Assembly: GCF_000009265.1 (NCBI RefSeq)
Contig: NC_008380.1
Location: forward strand, 1 to 62,500
Length of the DNA stretch: 62,500 bases
From: Rhizobium johnstonii 3841
GTDB lineage: Bacteria > Pseudomonadota > Alphaproteobacteria > Rhizobiales > Rhizobiaceae
Direction: 5' to 3'
The notes below the pieces were generated by a model. The model had not been told where the DNA came from and made no database searches. It was given only the letters and a program-made list of their open reading frames with translations. A program made the translations under genes and the position numbers. This document shows positions 49,874 through 59,582 of the stretch, piece by piece (within the stretch, counting starts at the first letter, position 1; the number at the start of each line of letters is the position of its first letter).

Positions 49874-51177
49874 CCACTTTTTCCCCTCGCGAGATCGTTT
49901 CCGAGCTCGATCGCTATATCATCGGCCAGCATGACGCCAAGCGCGCCGTTGCGATTGCGCTGCGCAACCGCTGGCGCCGCCAGCAGCTCGACCCGAGCCT
50001 GCGAGACGAAGTCATGCCGAAGAACATCCTGATGATCGGCCCGACCGGTGTCGGCAAGACGGAAATCTCCCGCCGCTTGGCAAAACTCGCCGGTGCGCCC
50101 TTCATCAAGGTTGAAGCCACCAAATTCACCGAAGTCGGTTATGTCGGCCGCGATGTCGAGCAGATCATCCGCGACCTCGTCGAGGTCGGCATTGGCCTGG
50201 TGCGTGAGAAGAAGCGGGCCGAAGTGCAGGCCAAGGCGCATGTGAGCGCCGAGGAGCGTGTTCTCGATGCGCTGGTCGGCACCACAGCATCGCCTGCCAC
50301 GCGTGAAAACTTCCGCAAGAAGCTCCGCGACGGCGAACTTGACGACAAGGAAATCGATATCGAGGTGGCCGATGCCGGTTCCGGCATGGGTGGCTTCGAA
50401 ATTCCCGGCATGCCGGGCGCCAATATCGGCGTGCTGAACCTGTCGGAAATGTTCGGCAAGGCGATGGGCGGCCGCACCAAGAAGGTCCGCACGACAGTCA
50501 AGGCCTCGTATAGTGACTTGATCCGCGACGAATCCGACAAGCTGATCGACAACGAGGTGATCCAGCGCGAAGCCGTTCGCTCCACCGAGAATGACGGTAT
50601 CGTCTTCCTTGACGAAATCGACAAGATTGCAGCCCGAGACGGCGGCATGGGCGCCGGCGTTTCGCGCGAAGGCGTCCAGCGCGACCTCTTGCCGCTCGTC
50701 GAAGGCACGACGGTTTCGACCAAATACGGGCCGGTCAAGACGGACCATATCCTGTTCATTGCCTCCGGCGCCTTCCATGTCTCCAAGCCCTCGGATCTTC
50801 TGCCGGAATTGCAGGGCCGCCTGCCGATCCGCGTCGAATTGCGTCCGCTGAACAAGGATGATTTCCGCCGGATCCTGACCGAGACGGAAGCAAGCCTCAT
50901 CCGCCAGTACCGCGCGCTGATGGAAACGGAAAGCCTGAGCCTCGAATTCACCGACGACGCGATCGACGCGCTTGCCGATGTCGCCGTGCATCTGAACTCC
51001 TCCGTCGAAAACATCGGCGCACGCCGTCTGCAGACGGTGATGGAGCGGGTGCTGGACGATATTTCCTACAACGCGCCGGATCGGGGCGGGACGGCCGTGA
51101 CGATCGATGCCGCCTATGTGCGCGAACATGTCGGCGATCTCGCACAGAATACCGATCTCTCGCGCTTCATTCTGTGA
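49870..51177 (+). CDS. hslU: ATP-dependent protease ATPase subunit HslU
   Basis: A 435-residue AAA+ unfoldase. Walker A is [17 protein letters not shown] near residue 55, followed by [17 protein letters not shown]; Walker B is [12 protein letters not shown] near 245, and the C-terminal [17 protein letters not shown] contains the sensor 2 Arg. The I-domain (about residues 110-230) is present. The final residues (LSRFIL) are the tail that docks HslV. It overlaps the acetyltransferase gene by 4 bp. Confidence 0.96.
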   Translation: MTTFSPREIVSELDRYIIGQHDAKRAVAIALRNRWRRQQLDPSLRDEVMPKNILMIGPTGVGKTEISRRLAKLAGAPFIKVEATKFTEVGYVGRDVEQIIRDLVEVGIGLVREKKRAEVQAKAHVSAEERVLDALVGTTASPATRENFRKKLRDGELDDKEIDIEVADAGSGMGGFEIPGMPGANIGVLNLSEMFGKAMGGRTKKVRTTVKASYSDLIRDESDKLIDNEVIQREAVRSTENDGIVFLDEIDKIAARDGGMGAGVSREGVQRDLLPLVEGTTVSTKYGPVKTDHILFIASGAFHVSKPSDLLPELQGRLPIRVELRPLNKDDFRRILTETEASLIRQYRALMETESLSLEFTDDAIDALADVAVHLNSSVENIGARRLQTVMERVLDDISYNAPDRGGTAVTIDAAYVREHVGDLAQNTDLSRFIL

Positions 51178-51262
51178 TATCGGCGCACCGCTTCATGCCT
51201 TTCCCGGCATGAGTGACGGATTGTGACGAACGCGACTCTCGACAACGGGCCTTTTACTTTCT
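51178..51262. other. hslU downstream spacer
   Basis: Holds a short imperfect hairpin (CATGCCTTTCCCGGCATG near 51194-51211), a possible weak terminator. No gene is visible. Confidence 0.4.
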
Positions 51263-51366
51263 ACTGCATAATTCCCTAAATCGGGATCGATTTAGGGATA
51301 AAATTATGCAGCAATTCAAAGTTCTACAGCGTCCTTTGCGCGTCTGAAAAGACGCGCGGCGCTGCA
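51263..51366. repeat. Rhizobial intergenic repeat, copy 3 (RIME-like)
   Basis: Blocks CTGCATAATTCCCTAAATCG ... CGATTTAGGGATAAAATTATGCAG ... CAGCGTCCTTTGCGCGTCTG ... GACGCGCGGCGCTGCAG. It contains two consecutive hairpins and is about 100 bp, closely matching the copy at 39079-39182 in opposite orientation. It lies between hslU and the DUF1402 gene. Confidence 0.8.
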
Positions 51367-51469
51367 GTGAAGGCCCGTTTTGTTTTCCGCTTCGGCTTTA
51401 TTCGGCCAAGATTTTGGTCCAGTCAGCCGCATCGCAAACAGGACGATGGAACGGACGGGATAACGGATC

Positions 51470-52417
51470 GTGCGACGCCTTTTGACAAGCCTTATGATTG
51501 CCGTTGCCCTGGTGAATTCGGCGCCTGCCTTCGCAATGCAGACGGTGCCGGCCGGCAACCGTCATGCCGAGCAGCCCGATATTCCGGGCGCTTCCATCCG
51601 GCGCACCAAGGGCACCAAGAGCAGCTTCGATCTGAAATACGAAAAGGTTCACGAGCTTCTGGCGACCGATCGCGAGCTGATGAGCAAGATCCGCAAGGTC
51701 TCCAGCGCTTACGGCATCAATCCCATCCATGTCGTCGGCGCGATCGTCGGCGAACACACTTATAATGTCGACGCCTACGACCGGCTGCAGGCCTATTATG
51801 TCAAGGCTGCCTCCTATGCCGGAGAAAGCTTCCGCTTCGCTTATGATGGTGAAAGCGTCGACGAATTTGTGGCGCGGCCGCAATTTGCCGAATGCAAGAG
51901 CAAGAGCGATTCCTATACGCTCTGGTCCTGCCGCGAAGATGTCTGGGAAACCGATTTCCGCGGCAAGACGGTGGGTGGTACGAGCTTTCCTAACAACCGT
52001 TTCAGCGCGGTCTTCTTCCAGCCCTTTTATGCCGGCCAGACCTTCGGCCTCGGCCAGGTCAATCCGCTGACGGCGCTGATGCTCTCCGATCTCGTGACCC
52101 GCGTGTCGGGTTATCCGAAGCTGAACGAGAAGAATGCCGGCGCCGTCTACAGGGCCATCATGGATCCCGATATCTCGCTCGCCTTCGTCGCGGCCTCGAT
52201 CCGCAGGTCGATCGACGATTACAAGGAGATCGCCGGCATGGATATCTCGGGCAATCCCGGCCTGACGGCGACGCTTTATAATGTCGGCAATTCGCGCCAG
52301 CGCGCCGCAGCACTTGCTGCGAAGAATCGCGGCGCCGGTGCGACGGTCTGGCCGGAAGAGAATTATTACGGTTGGCTGATCAACGACAAGCTGGACGAAC
52401 TCAAGGGCCTGCTCTAG
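51470..52417 (+). CDS. DUF1402 family exported protein
   Basis: A 315-residue protein from GTG, with an N-terminal signal peptide (MRRLLTSLMIAVALVNSAPAFA, cut near residue 22). The remainder matches DUF1402: SSAYGINPIHVVGAIVGEHTYN, a conserved pair of Cys near residues 140-155, and FGLGQVNPLTALMLSDLVT. The latter resembles the lysozyme-like fold of lytic transglycosylases, with a Glu in the GEHTYN segment as a possible catalytic residue. The function is unknown; a periplasmic cell-wall role is plausible. Confidence 0.78.
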   Translation: MRRLLTSLMIAVALVNSAPAFAMQTVPAGNRHAEQPDIPGASIRRTKGTKSSFDLKYEKVHELLATDRELMSKIRKVSSAYGINPIHVVGAIVGEHTYNVDAYDRLQAYYVKAASYAGESFRFAYDGESVDEFVARPQFAECKSKSDSYTLWSCREDVWETDFRGKTVGGTSFPNNRFSAVFFQPFYAGQTFGLGQVNPLTALMLSDLVTRVSGYPKLNEKNAGAVYRAIMDPDISLAFVAASIRRSIDDYKEIAGMDISGNPGLTATLYNVGNSRQRAAALAAKNRGAGATVWPEENYYGWLINDKLDELKGLL

Positions 52418-52465
52418 CTTCAAGCTTGCCGGGAAGGCCTAGATCTTCCCCGAAAGGCTTTTACG

Positions 52466-53878
52466 ATGGACATGCGTCCGGACCCCTTCGTCCCGCCAGC
52501 ACCGCTGCCGCGTACCGTGCCGCCGAGCCGGCTGGAAATCATTCGCATCATCCTGCGCAATCCGCTCGAACTCTGGGGCGAGCCGTCCTACACGCTGCCG
52601 TGGATCCGCACCAATTTCTTCGGCCAGAGGACGCTGATCGTCAATGATCCCGGACTGATCAAGCACGTGCTGGTCGACAATGCCAATAATTACCGCATGT
52701 CGGATGTGCGCCAGCTCGTCCTGCGTCCGATCCTCCGCGACGGCCTTCTGACCGCCGAAGGTCCTGTCTGGAAAAGATCGCGCAAGGCGGTGGCGCCTAT
52801 TTTCACGCCCCGCCATGCCCAAGGCTTTGCCGGCCAGATGCTGCGCCAGTCCGAAGATTATGCCCGCAAATATGAGGGCGCAGGCGAGGCAGGCGCAATT
52901 TTCGATATCAGCACCGATATGACCGAGCTGACCTTCGCGATTCTGGCTGACACATTATTTTCAGGCGAAATCGTCACATCGAGCGGCCATTTCGCCGACG
53001 ACGTCAATGAACTCCTGCATCGCATGGGTCGCGTCGATCCGATGGATCTGATGCGCGCTCCCTCCTGGGTTCCACGTGTGACACGCATCGGCGGTCAGAA
53101 AGTGCTGGAGAAATTCCGAGCCATCGTGCGCAACACGATGGATATGCGGCTTGCAAAGATGAAGGCAGACCGCAGCAGCGCGCCCGAGGATTTCCTGACC
53201 CTGCTCCTGGAGCAGGCCGGCCCCGACGGGCTGACCAAGGAAGAGATCGAAGACAATATCCTGACCTTCATCGGCGCGGGGCATGAAACCACAGCCCGGG
53301 CATTGGCCTGGACGCTGTATTGCGTATCGAACAGCCCGCATATCCGCGAGGGGATGGAGGAAGAAATCGACGCGGTGCTCGCCACCGGGGCCAAACCTGT
53401 GGAATGGCTGGATATGATGCCGCAGACGCGCGCCGCCTTCGAGGAGGCCTTGCGCCTTTATCCGCCGGCGCCATCCATCAATCGCGCCGCCATATCAGAT
53501 GATTTCTGGACAAGCCCCAAGGGCGAGCGGGTCGAGCTTGAGGCCGGTGTCACGGTGCTCGTCATGCCCTGGACGCTGCATCGCCACGAACTTCACTGGG
53601 ACAGGCCGCGCGCCTATATGCCCGAACGCTTCCTGCCGGAAAATCGCGCCTCTATCGGCCGCTTTCAGTTCCTGCCTTTCGGCGCCGGGCCGCGTGTCTG
53701 CATCGGCGCAACCTTTGCGCTTCAGGAAGCGGTGATCGCCCTTGCTGTCCTGATGCATCGTTATCGCTTCGATTCCACCGATCAGACCAATCCTTGGCCG
53801 GTCCAGAAGCTGACGACGCAGCCGAAGAACGGACTGCCGATGCGTGTGACGCCGCGCATAATTTCCACGAAGGCATAA
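52466..53878 (+). CDS. Cytochrome P450
   Basis: A 470-residue soluble P450 without a membrane anchor. The I helix is FIGAGHETTARALAW (oxygen-activating Thr), the ExxR motif is EEALRLYPP, and the heme-binding loop is FLPFGAGPRVCIGATFALQE with the Cys ligand near residue 412. It resembles the bacterial/fungal CYP class that hydroxylates fatty acids or similar hydrophobic substrates, but the substrate is not determinable. No ferredoxin or reductase gene is adjacent. The gap of 48 bp after the DUF1402 gene permits cotranscription. Confidence 0.92.
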   Translation: MDMRPDPFVPPAPLPRTVPPSRLEIIRIILRNPLELWGEPSYTLPWIRTNFFGQRTLIVNDPGLIKHVLVDNANNYRMSDVRQLVLRPILRDGLLTAEGPVWKRSRKAVAPIFTPRHAQGFAGQMLRQSEDYARKYEGAGEAGAIFDISTDMTELTFAILADTLFSGEIVTSSGHFADDVNELLHRMGRVDPMDLMRAPSWVPRVTRIGGQKVLEKFRAIVRNTMDMRLAKMKADRSSAPEDFLTLLLEQAGPDGLTKEEIEDNILTFIGAGHETTARALAWTLYCVSNSPHIREGMEEEIDAVLATGAKPVEWLDMMPQTRAAFEEALRLYPPAPSINRAAISDDFWTSPKGERVELEAGVTVLVMPWTLHRHELHWDRPRAYMPERFLPENRASIGRFQFLPFGAGPRVCIGATFALQEAVIALAVLMHRYRFDSTDQTNPWPVQKLTTQPKNGLPMRVTPRIISTKA

Positions 53879-53964
53879 ATCTTTCGAATTATTGCAGAAT
53901 TGACTGTGAATGAAAGCCGGGCAAAGTGGCAGCATTCAAAAGTCGTTGCCAGGGAGAATGTCGC

Positions 53965-56136
53965 ATGAGCCGCGTTGATAAGAACGGTCTTGCCATCGAA
54001 ACCGTCCTTCATGATTTCCTCGTCGAGGAGGTGCTGCCGGGTCTGGCGGTCGATGCGGACAAGTTCTTTGCCGATTTTTCGGCGATCGTCCACGATCTCG
54101 CCCCGAAAAATTGTGCGTTGCTGGCAAAACGCGACGAGCTGCAGGTGAAGATCGACGATTGGTATCGTCGGCATGGCGCCCCGGCGGATATGGACGAATA
54201 CCAGTCCTTCCTTCGCGAAATCGGCTATCTCCTGCCTGAGGGATCGGACTTCCAGGTTTCGACCCAAAATGTCGATCCGGAGATCGCCTCGATCGCCGGC
54301 CCGCAGCTCGTCGTTCCCGTCATGAACGCCCGTTACGCCTTGAACGCCGCCAATGCCCGCTGGGGCTCGCTCTATGATGCGCTCTACGGTACGGACGCCA
54401 TTCCCGAGAGCGACGGCGCCGAAAAGGGCAAGAGCTACAATCCGAAGCGCGGCGAGAAGGTCATCGCCTGGGTGCGCGATTTCCTCGATACATCAGCGCC
54501 GCTGCAGGACTGCCGCTGGAAGGACGTCGGAAGCTTCGCCGTCAAGGATGGAGCGCTGGTCGTCAGATCGATCGATGGCGAGCAGGCCATGCTGACGGAC
54601 GGCAAGCATTTTGCCGGCTATCGCGGCGATGCCGCCGCTCCGACGCATATTCTCCTGAAGAACAACGGCATTCACATCGAAATCGTCATCGATGCGGCGA
54701 CGACAATCGGGAAAGCCGATCCGGCTCATATTTCCGATGTCTGGCTGGAATCGGCAATCACGACGATCATGGACTGCGAGGATTCGATTGCCGCCGTCGA
54801 TGCCGAGGACAAAGTCGTCGTCTATCGCAACTGGCTCGGCCTGATGAAGGGCGACCTGCAGGAAGAGGTGGCAAAGGGCGGAACGAGCTTCATCCGCACG
54901 CTCAACCCGGATCTGCAATATGCTGGCCCGGATGGTGCCGCCTTCGAGGTGCATCGCCGCTCGCTGATGCTGGTGCGCAATGTCGGCCACCTCATGATCA
55001 GCCCGGCGATCCTCGACCGCGACGGCAACGAGGTGCCTGAAGGCATCATGGATGCTGCGATCACCGGCCTGATCGCGCTTTACGATATCGGCCCCTCCGG
55101 CCGGCGGAAGAATTCCCGCACCGGCTCCATGTATGTGGTCAAGCCGAAGATGCATGGGCCGGAAGAGGTAGCCTTCGCCGTCGAAATCTTCTCGCGGGTC
55201 GAAGATGCGCTTGGCCTACCGCGCAACACCATCAAGATGGGCATCATGGATGAGGAGCGCCGCACGACCGTCAACCTCAAGGAGTGCATCCGTGCCGCCC
55301 GCGAGCGCGTTGTCTTCATCAATACCGGCTTCCTCGATCGCACCGGCGACGAGATCCACACCTCGATGGAAGCCGGCCCGATGATTCGCAAGGGCGACAT
55401 GCGCCAGGCGGCGTGGATTTCCGCCTATGAGAACTGGAACGTCGACATCGGCCTCGAATGCGGCCTTGCCGGCCACGCCCAGATCGGCAAGGGCATGTGG
55501 GCGATGCCGGATCTGATGGCGGCGATGCTCGAACAGAAGATCGCCCACCCGAAGGCCGGCGCCAACACCGCCTGGGTACCGTCGCCGACGGCCGCAACCC
55601 TGCATGCCACCCATTATCACCGGGTCAATGTCGCTCGCGTCCAGCAGGGGCTGAAGGATCGCGCCCGCGCCAAGCTCTCCGATATTCTCTCCGTGCCGGT
55701 TGCGGTGCGGCCGAACTGGACGCCGGAGGAAATCCAGCGCGAACTCGACAACAATGCCCAGGGCATCCTCGGCTATGTCGTGCGCTGGGTCGATCAGGGC
55801 GTCGGCTGCTCGAAGGTGCCCGACATCAACAATGTCGGCTTGATGGAAGATCGCGCGACGCTGCGCATTTCGGCCCAGCACATGGCGAACTGGCTGCATC
55901 ACAAGGTCGTCACCGAAGCTCAGATCATCGAGACGATGAGGCGCATGGCCGCCGTCGTCGACCGGCAGAATGCGTCGGACCCCGCCTATCAGCCGATGGC
56001 CGGTAATTTCGACGATTCGATCGCCTTCCAGGCTGCCCTCGATCTCGTCCTGAAGGGTAGGGAACAGCCGAACGGTTATACCGAGCCGGTGCTTCACCGC
56101 CGCCGCCTCGAGCTCAAGGCGAAGCACACTGCCTGA
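53965..56136 (+). CDS. glcB: Malate synthase G
   Basis: A 723-residue enzyme condensing glyoxylate and acetyl-CoA to malate, for use of acetate, glycolate and fatty acids. The start is ATG 53965 after GGGAGAATG; the longer frame adds 13 residues. Motifs: [23 protein letters not shown] near residue 265, [17 protein letters not shown] near 385, the ELMEAG-type [18 protein letters not shown] near 470, and [29 protein letters not shown] near 610. No isocitrate lyase gene is in the window. Confidence 0.95.
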   Translation: MSRVDKNGLAIETVLHDFLVEEVLPGLAVDADKFFADFSAIVHDLAPKNCALLAKRDELQVKIDDWYRRHGAPADMDEYQSFLREIGYLLPEGSDFQVSTQNVDPEIASIAGPQLVVPVMNARYALNAANARWGSLYDALYGTDAIPESDGAEKGKSYNPKRGEKVIAWVRDFLDTSAPLQDCRWKDVGSFAVKDGALVVRSIDGEQAMLTDGKHFAGYRGDAAAPTHILLKNNGIHIEIVIDAATTIGKADPAHISDVWLESAITTIMDCEDSIAAVDAEDKVVVYRNWLGLMKGDLQEEVAKGGTSFIRTLNPDLQYAGPDGAAFEVHRRSLMLVRNVGHLMISPAILDRDGNEVPEGIMDAAITGLIALYDIGPSGRRKNSRTGSMYVVKPKMHGPEEVAFAVEIFSRVEDALGLPRNTIKMGIMDEERRTTVNLKECIRAARERVVFINTGFLDRTGDEIHTSMEAGPMIRKGDMRQAAWISAYENWNVDIGLECGLAGHAQIGKGMWAMPDLMAAMLEQKIAHPKAGANTAWVPSPTAATLHATHYHRVNVARVQQGLKDRARAKLSDILSVPVAVRPNWTPEEIQRELDNNAQGILGYVVRWVDQGVGCSKVPDINNVGLMEDRATLRISAQHMANWLHHKVVTEAQIIETMRRMAAVVDRQNASDPAYQPMAGNFDDSIAFQAALDLVLKGREQPNGYTEPVLHRRRLELKAKHTA

Positions 56137-56149
56137 CGGAGAACACGGA

Positions 56150-56185
56150 AAGGCCGCCGGAACGACAGTTCCGGCGGCCTTTTTT
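56150..56185. terminator. Bidirectional terminator between glcB and the L,D-transpeptidase gene
   Basis: AAGGCCGCCGGAA and TTCCGGCGGCCTT form a perfect 13-bp stem with a 6-nt loop, followed by TTTTT. The two genes are convergent. Confidence 0.92.
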
Positions 56186-56206
56186 ATACCGAATTCGATT
56201 ATTAGC

Positions 56207-56890
56207 TTACTGAATGACGACGACCTTGGACGTGCCCTTGCCCGGACGGACGCGGCTGTAGAGATCGATGACATCCTGGTTCATCAGGCGAATGCAGCCC
56301 GAGGAAGCGGCGGTGCCGATCGAAGCCCATTCCGGCGTGCCGTGCAGGCGGAAGAGCGTGTCCTTGCCGTCCTCGTTAAAGAGATACATGGCGCGCGCTC
56401 CGAGCGGATTGCTGAGACCCGGACCCATGCCGTCCTCGACGTATTTGGCGAGATCAGGCCGGCGGACGGCCATTTCCTTCGGCGGGTGCCAGTTCGGCCA
56501 TTCCTGCTTCCAGGCGACGTAGGCGGTGCCGGCCCATGCGAAGCCCTGCTTGCCGACGCCGATGCCGTAGCGCATCGCCTTGCCGTTGGCCAGGATGTAA
56601 TAGAGGAAGCGCTCGCGCGTGTTGACGATGATCGTTCCGGGACGCTCTGTGGTCTGGTAGCTGACGACCTGGCGGCGGAATTGCGGTTTGACCCTGTCGA
56701 TCGGGATCGCCGGCAGGGAATATCCGGCATCCTTCGTCAGGCCGTAGGCGTCATTGAAGATCTGTGCCGTCTGGACCGTCGGGCCTGCGCCCTTGTCGTC
56801 GACGGATGCGCTGTCTGAGGTCGTCGAGCAACCGGCCAGAGCGAGTGTCGCCAGCAGGCCAAATACAGGGAATGCATTGCGGATGCGCAT
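56207..56890 (-). CDS. L,D-transpeptidase (YkuD/ErfK family), probable lipoprotein
   Basis: 227 residues. The N-terminus is a lipoprotein signal (FGLLATLALAGCSTT) with the lipobox Cys at residue 20. The YkuD domain runs from about residue 85 to 227, with HGTPEWASIGTAASSGCIRLMNQDVIDLY giving the catalytic His, Ser-His-Gly-like turn and Cys. Such enzymes make 3-3 crosslinks or attach lipoproteins to peptidoglycan, and rhizobia have many paralogues. It converges on glcB. Confidence 0.93.
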   Translation of the reverse strand: MRIRNAFPVFGLLATLALAGCSTTSDSASVDDKGAGPTVQTAQIFNDAYGLTKDAGYSLPAIPIDRVKPQFRRQVVSYQTTERPGTIIVNTRERFLYYILANGKAMRYGIGVGKQGFAWAGTAYVAWKQEWPNWHPPKEMAVRRPDLAKYVEDGMGPGLSNPLGARAMYLFNEDGKDTLFRLHGTPEWASIGTAASSGCIRLMNQDVIDLYSRVRPGKGTSKVVVIQ

Positions 56891-57069
56891 GGATGACTCT
56901 TGAAGTTTTGGGGCAAGGAGAACGGTCTTTCGACCATCGTTGATTATGGTTTATTTTCGATTAACTTGCGCTTTGCAAGGCTACTGCAGCGCGACAAATT
57001 CGTCTGCCGCGCAAATTAGAAGCGCATGGTTTTTTTGCAACAACACGCCAGCCCCTCTGATGGTTATCC
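56891..57069. promoter_or_regulatory. Divergent promoter region of the L,D-transpeptidase gene and mmcB
   Basis: 179 bp, AT-rich in the middle (GTTTATTTTCGATTAACTTGCG near 56948-56969). It must contain promoters for both genes. I see no LexA-type (GTTC-N7-GTTC) box in it by eye. Confidence 0.4.
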
Positions 57070-57564
57070 ATGACGATTTTGAGCGTTTACAATAACAATC
57101 CGTTAATCGATGGCCGGCAATCGGACAGGGCCATGATGGTGCGGCGCGGAACGCAGATATTGCTGCATGAAATGCGCCACGCTGTGCTGCCCGAACTGCC
57201 GCTGGCCAGCGGTCGCCGCGCCGATCTGATCACGCTTTCGGAAAAGGGCGAGATCTGGATCATCGAAATCAAGACCTCGATCGAGGATTTCAGGGTGGAT
57301 CGCAAATGGCCGGAATACAGGCTGCATTGCGACCGCCTGTTCTTCGCGACTCACCAGGATGTGCCGTTGGAGATCTTTCCCGAGGAATGCGGACTGTTCC
57401 TGTCGGATGGTTATGGCGCCCATATGATTCGCGAGGCGCCGGAACACCGCATGGCGCCGGCCACGCGCAAATCCGTCACGCTCAACTTCTCGCGTGCTGC
57501 CGCGCAAAGGCTGATGATGGCCGAATGGGCGAACGGAAAACCGTTCACTGTGGACGACGTCTAA
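57070..57564 (+). CDS. mmcB: MmcB-family DNA repair protein
   Basis: A 164-residue protein of the MmcB family (PF06319), with the core RRGTQILLHEMRHAVLPELPL, RRADLITLSEKGEIWIIEIKTSIEDFRVDRKWPEY. The D...EIKTS pattern is a restriction-endonuclease-like nuclease core. In Caulobacter, mmcB is linked to mitomycin-C resistance. It starts at ATG 57070 and converges on actR. Confidence 0.88.
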   Translation: MTILSVYNNNPLIDGRQSDRAMMVRRGTQILLHEMRHAVLPELPLASGRRADLITLSEKGEIWIIEIKTSIEDFRVDRKWPEYRLHCDRLFFATHQDVPLEIFPEECGLFLSDGYGAHMIREAPEHRMAPATRKSVTLNFSRAAAQRLMMAEWANGKPFTVDDV

Positions 57565-57584
57565 TTATAAACGCGCGTGCTCGT

Positions 57585-58163
57585 CTATTTCGGCGCGCGT
57601 TTGGCAAGGATACGCTGCAGCGTTCGCCGGTGCATGTTGAGCCGGCGCGCCGTTTCGGAAACATTGCGCTCGCACATTTCATAGACCCGCTGGATGTGCT
57701 CCCAGCGCACTCGGTCGGCCGACATCGGATTTTCGGGAAGCTCGGCCTTTTCGCCTGGCCGCTGCGTCAGCGCCGAAAACACGTCGTCGGCATCCGCAGG
57801 CTTTGCGAGGTAGTCGACGGCGCCGAGCTTCACGGCCGTGACCGCCGTTGCGATATTGCCATAGCCGGTCAGCACGATGATCCTGGTGTCGTCGCGCCGC
57901 TGGCGGATCGCCTCGATGACGTCGAGCCCATTGCCGTCGCCGAGCCGAAGGTCGACCACCGCATATTTCGGCGGCCGGCCTCTCGATTTCGCAACGCCCT
58001 CCGCCACTGATTCGGCCGTCTCCACCTGGAAGCCGCGTGTCTCCATCGCCCGTGCCAGGCGGCGCAGAAACGGCCCGTCGTCATCGACGATCAGCAGGCT
58101 GGCGTCGGGACCGATATGGTCCTCATCCGACGCGGCGAAATTGTCATGATTCTGTTCTGTCAT
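57585..58163 (-). CDS. actR: Response regulator ActR (RegA/PrrA family)
   Basis: A 192-residue regulator. The receiver has LLIVDDDGPFLRRLARAME, the phospho-Asp in AVVDLRLGDGNGLDV (near residue 63) and ITGYGNIATAV (reads VLTGYGNIATAVTAVKLGA here). The C-terminal Fis-type HTH ERNVSETARRLNMHRRTLQRILAKR is nearly invariant in RegA/ActR. ActR controls acid tolerance, nitrogen and CO2 metabolism and microaerobic genes. ATG 58163 gives the family length. actS lies 68 bp upstream. Confidence 0.94.
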   Translation of the reverse strand: MTEQNHDNFAASDEDHIGPDASLLIVDDDGPFLRRLARAMETRGFQVETAESVAEGVAKSRGRPPKYAVVDLRLGDGNGLDVIEAIRQRRDDTRIIVLTGYGNIATAVTAVKLGAVDYLAKPADADDVFSALTQRPGEKAELPENPMSADRVRWEHIQRVYEMCERNVSETARRLNMHRRTLQRILAKRAPK

Positions 58164-58231
58164 CGTCTCGGTCCCGACGGTTGAACGCCCGATCTGCGTC
58201 AACCGCTTATATCCTGTTTATGCCGACAAAG

Positions 58232-59560
58232 TCATTTTGTCGAATTTGCGTCGATCAGCATGCGCGGCCATTCGATCCGGATACGCGCGCCCGCACTTTC
58301 CGGATCGCGGTTCTCGAAAATCAGCGATGCGCCGGAGCGCTCCAACAGCGTCTTGGCGATGAAAAGCCCGAGCCCGAGGCCGCCTGCCGTATCTTCTTTC
58401 TGCCGCTTCGTCACATACGGTTCGCCGATCCGCGTCAGAATGTCGGGCGCATAACCGTTCCCGTCGTCCTCGATGACGATCAGCACTTTGTCGTGATCGT
58501 GCTCGACGGTAACGATCACTTTCTCTCGGGCATAATCGACGGCATTTTCGATCAGATTGCCGAGTCCGTACATGATGCCGGCATTGCGGTCGGTGACCGG
58601 CTCACCCTTGCGCGGGCACTTTTCGATGAGTTCCAATCTGATGCCGAATTCCCGGTGCGGCGCGACGATCTCCTCGATCATCGAGGAAAGCGGCAGCCGG
58701 CGCATATGCGCCTCGCCTTCGGAGGAAAGCGTCGTCAGCCGCCGCAGGATGTCGCGGCAGCGTTCGCTCTGGCTGCGCAGCAGCATCACATCCTCGCGGA
58801 AGCGATCGTCATCCTTAAGCTCCCGCTCCATTTCCTTGGCGACGACGCTGATCGTCGCAAGCGGTGTGCCGAGTTCATGGGCGGCCGCCGCCGCCAGCCC
58901 GTCGAGCTGTGACAGGTGCTTTTCCCGCTGCAGCACCAGTTCGGTCGCAGCCAGCGCATCGGCAAGCTGGCTCGCTTCCATGGAGACCCGATAGGCATAG
59001 AAAGCGGCGAATGCCATGGTCGAGGCGATCGAGCACCAAACACCGAACTGCATGACGTTGTGCACGTTGATCTCGACGCCGTCGAACCAGGGCAGCGGAA
59101 AGGGCGAAAAGGCAAGCACCGTGATGCAGACCATCGCAACGCCGATCAGCGCGGTGCTGTAGCGAATCGGCTGCGAGGCAAAGGAGATGATAACAGGCAC
59201 GCAGACGAGCGCTGCGAAGGGGTTGGCAAGGCCGCCGGTGATGAAGAGCAGCGCGCAGAGCTGCAAAAGGTCGAAGCCGAGCAGCGCAAAGGCGGCAGGC
59301 GGTTCCAGCCGATGCGTCGGCGGATAACGAATCGTCAGGTAGAAATTCACCCAGGCAAGGGCGGCGATCAGCGAAGAACTGGCAACCAGCGGTAAGGGAA
59401 ATTTCAGCCAGAAGGCAACAATGAAAACCGTCAGCGCCTGTCCGCCGACGGCAAGCCAGCGCAGCCGCACCAGTGTCTGCAGGCGCAGCCTGCGGCTGTT
59501 GTGCCGGTCCTCCAGCGTATAGCCTTCGGTCTTGTCGATCATACCAGGCTTGTCGATCAT
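58232..59560 (-). CDS. actS: Sensor histidine kinase ActS (RegB/PrrB family)
   Basis: A 442-residue kinase with about six N-terminal membrane helices (residues 30-200), the quinone-binding GGLANPF motif in the third to fourth helix region, and H-box AAAAAHELGTPLATISVVAKE (His near residue 235). A Cys in SERCRDIL a few turns after the H-box lies where RegB has its redox-active Cys. ATPase boxes are NLIENAVDY and GLGLGLFIAKTLL. The start at 59560 follows AGGAG; the codons for MIDKPG then repeat, giving a second possible ATG six codons later. Confidence 0.93.
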   Translation of the reverse strand: MIDKPGMIDKTEGYTLEDRHNSRRLRLQTLVRLRWLAVGGQALTVFIVAFWLKFPLPLVASSSLIAALAWVNFYLTIRYPPTHRLEPPAAFALLGFDLLQLCALLFITGGLANPFAALVCVPVIISFASQPIRYSTALIGVAMVCITVLAFSPFPLPWFDGVEINVHNVMQFGVWCSIASTMAFAAFYAYRVSMEASQLADALAATELVLQREKHLSQLDGLAAAAAHELGTPLATISVVAKEMERELKDDDRFREDVMLLRSQSERCRDILRRLTTLSSEGEAHMRRLPLSSMIEEIVAPHREFGIRLELIEKCPRKGEPVTDRNAGIMYGLGNLIENAVDYAREKVIVTVEHDHDKVLIVIEDDGNGYAPDILTRIGEPYVTKRQKEDTAGGLGLGLFIAKTLLERSGASLIFENRDPESAGARIRIEWPRMLIDANSTK

Positions 59561-59582
59561 GCCGGGGGCTCCTTGAATGGCC

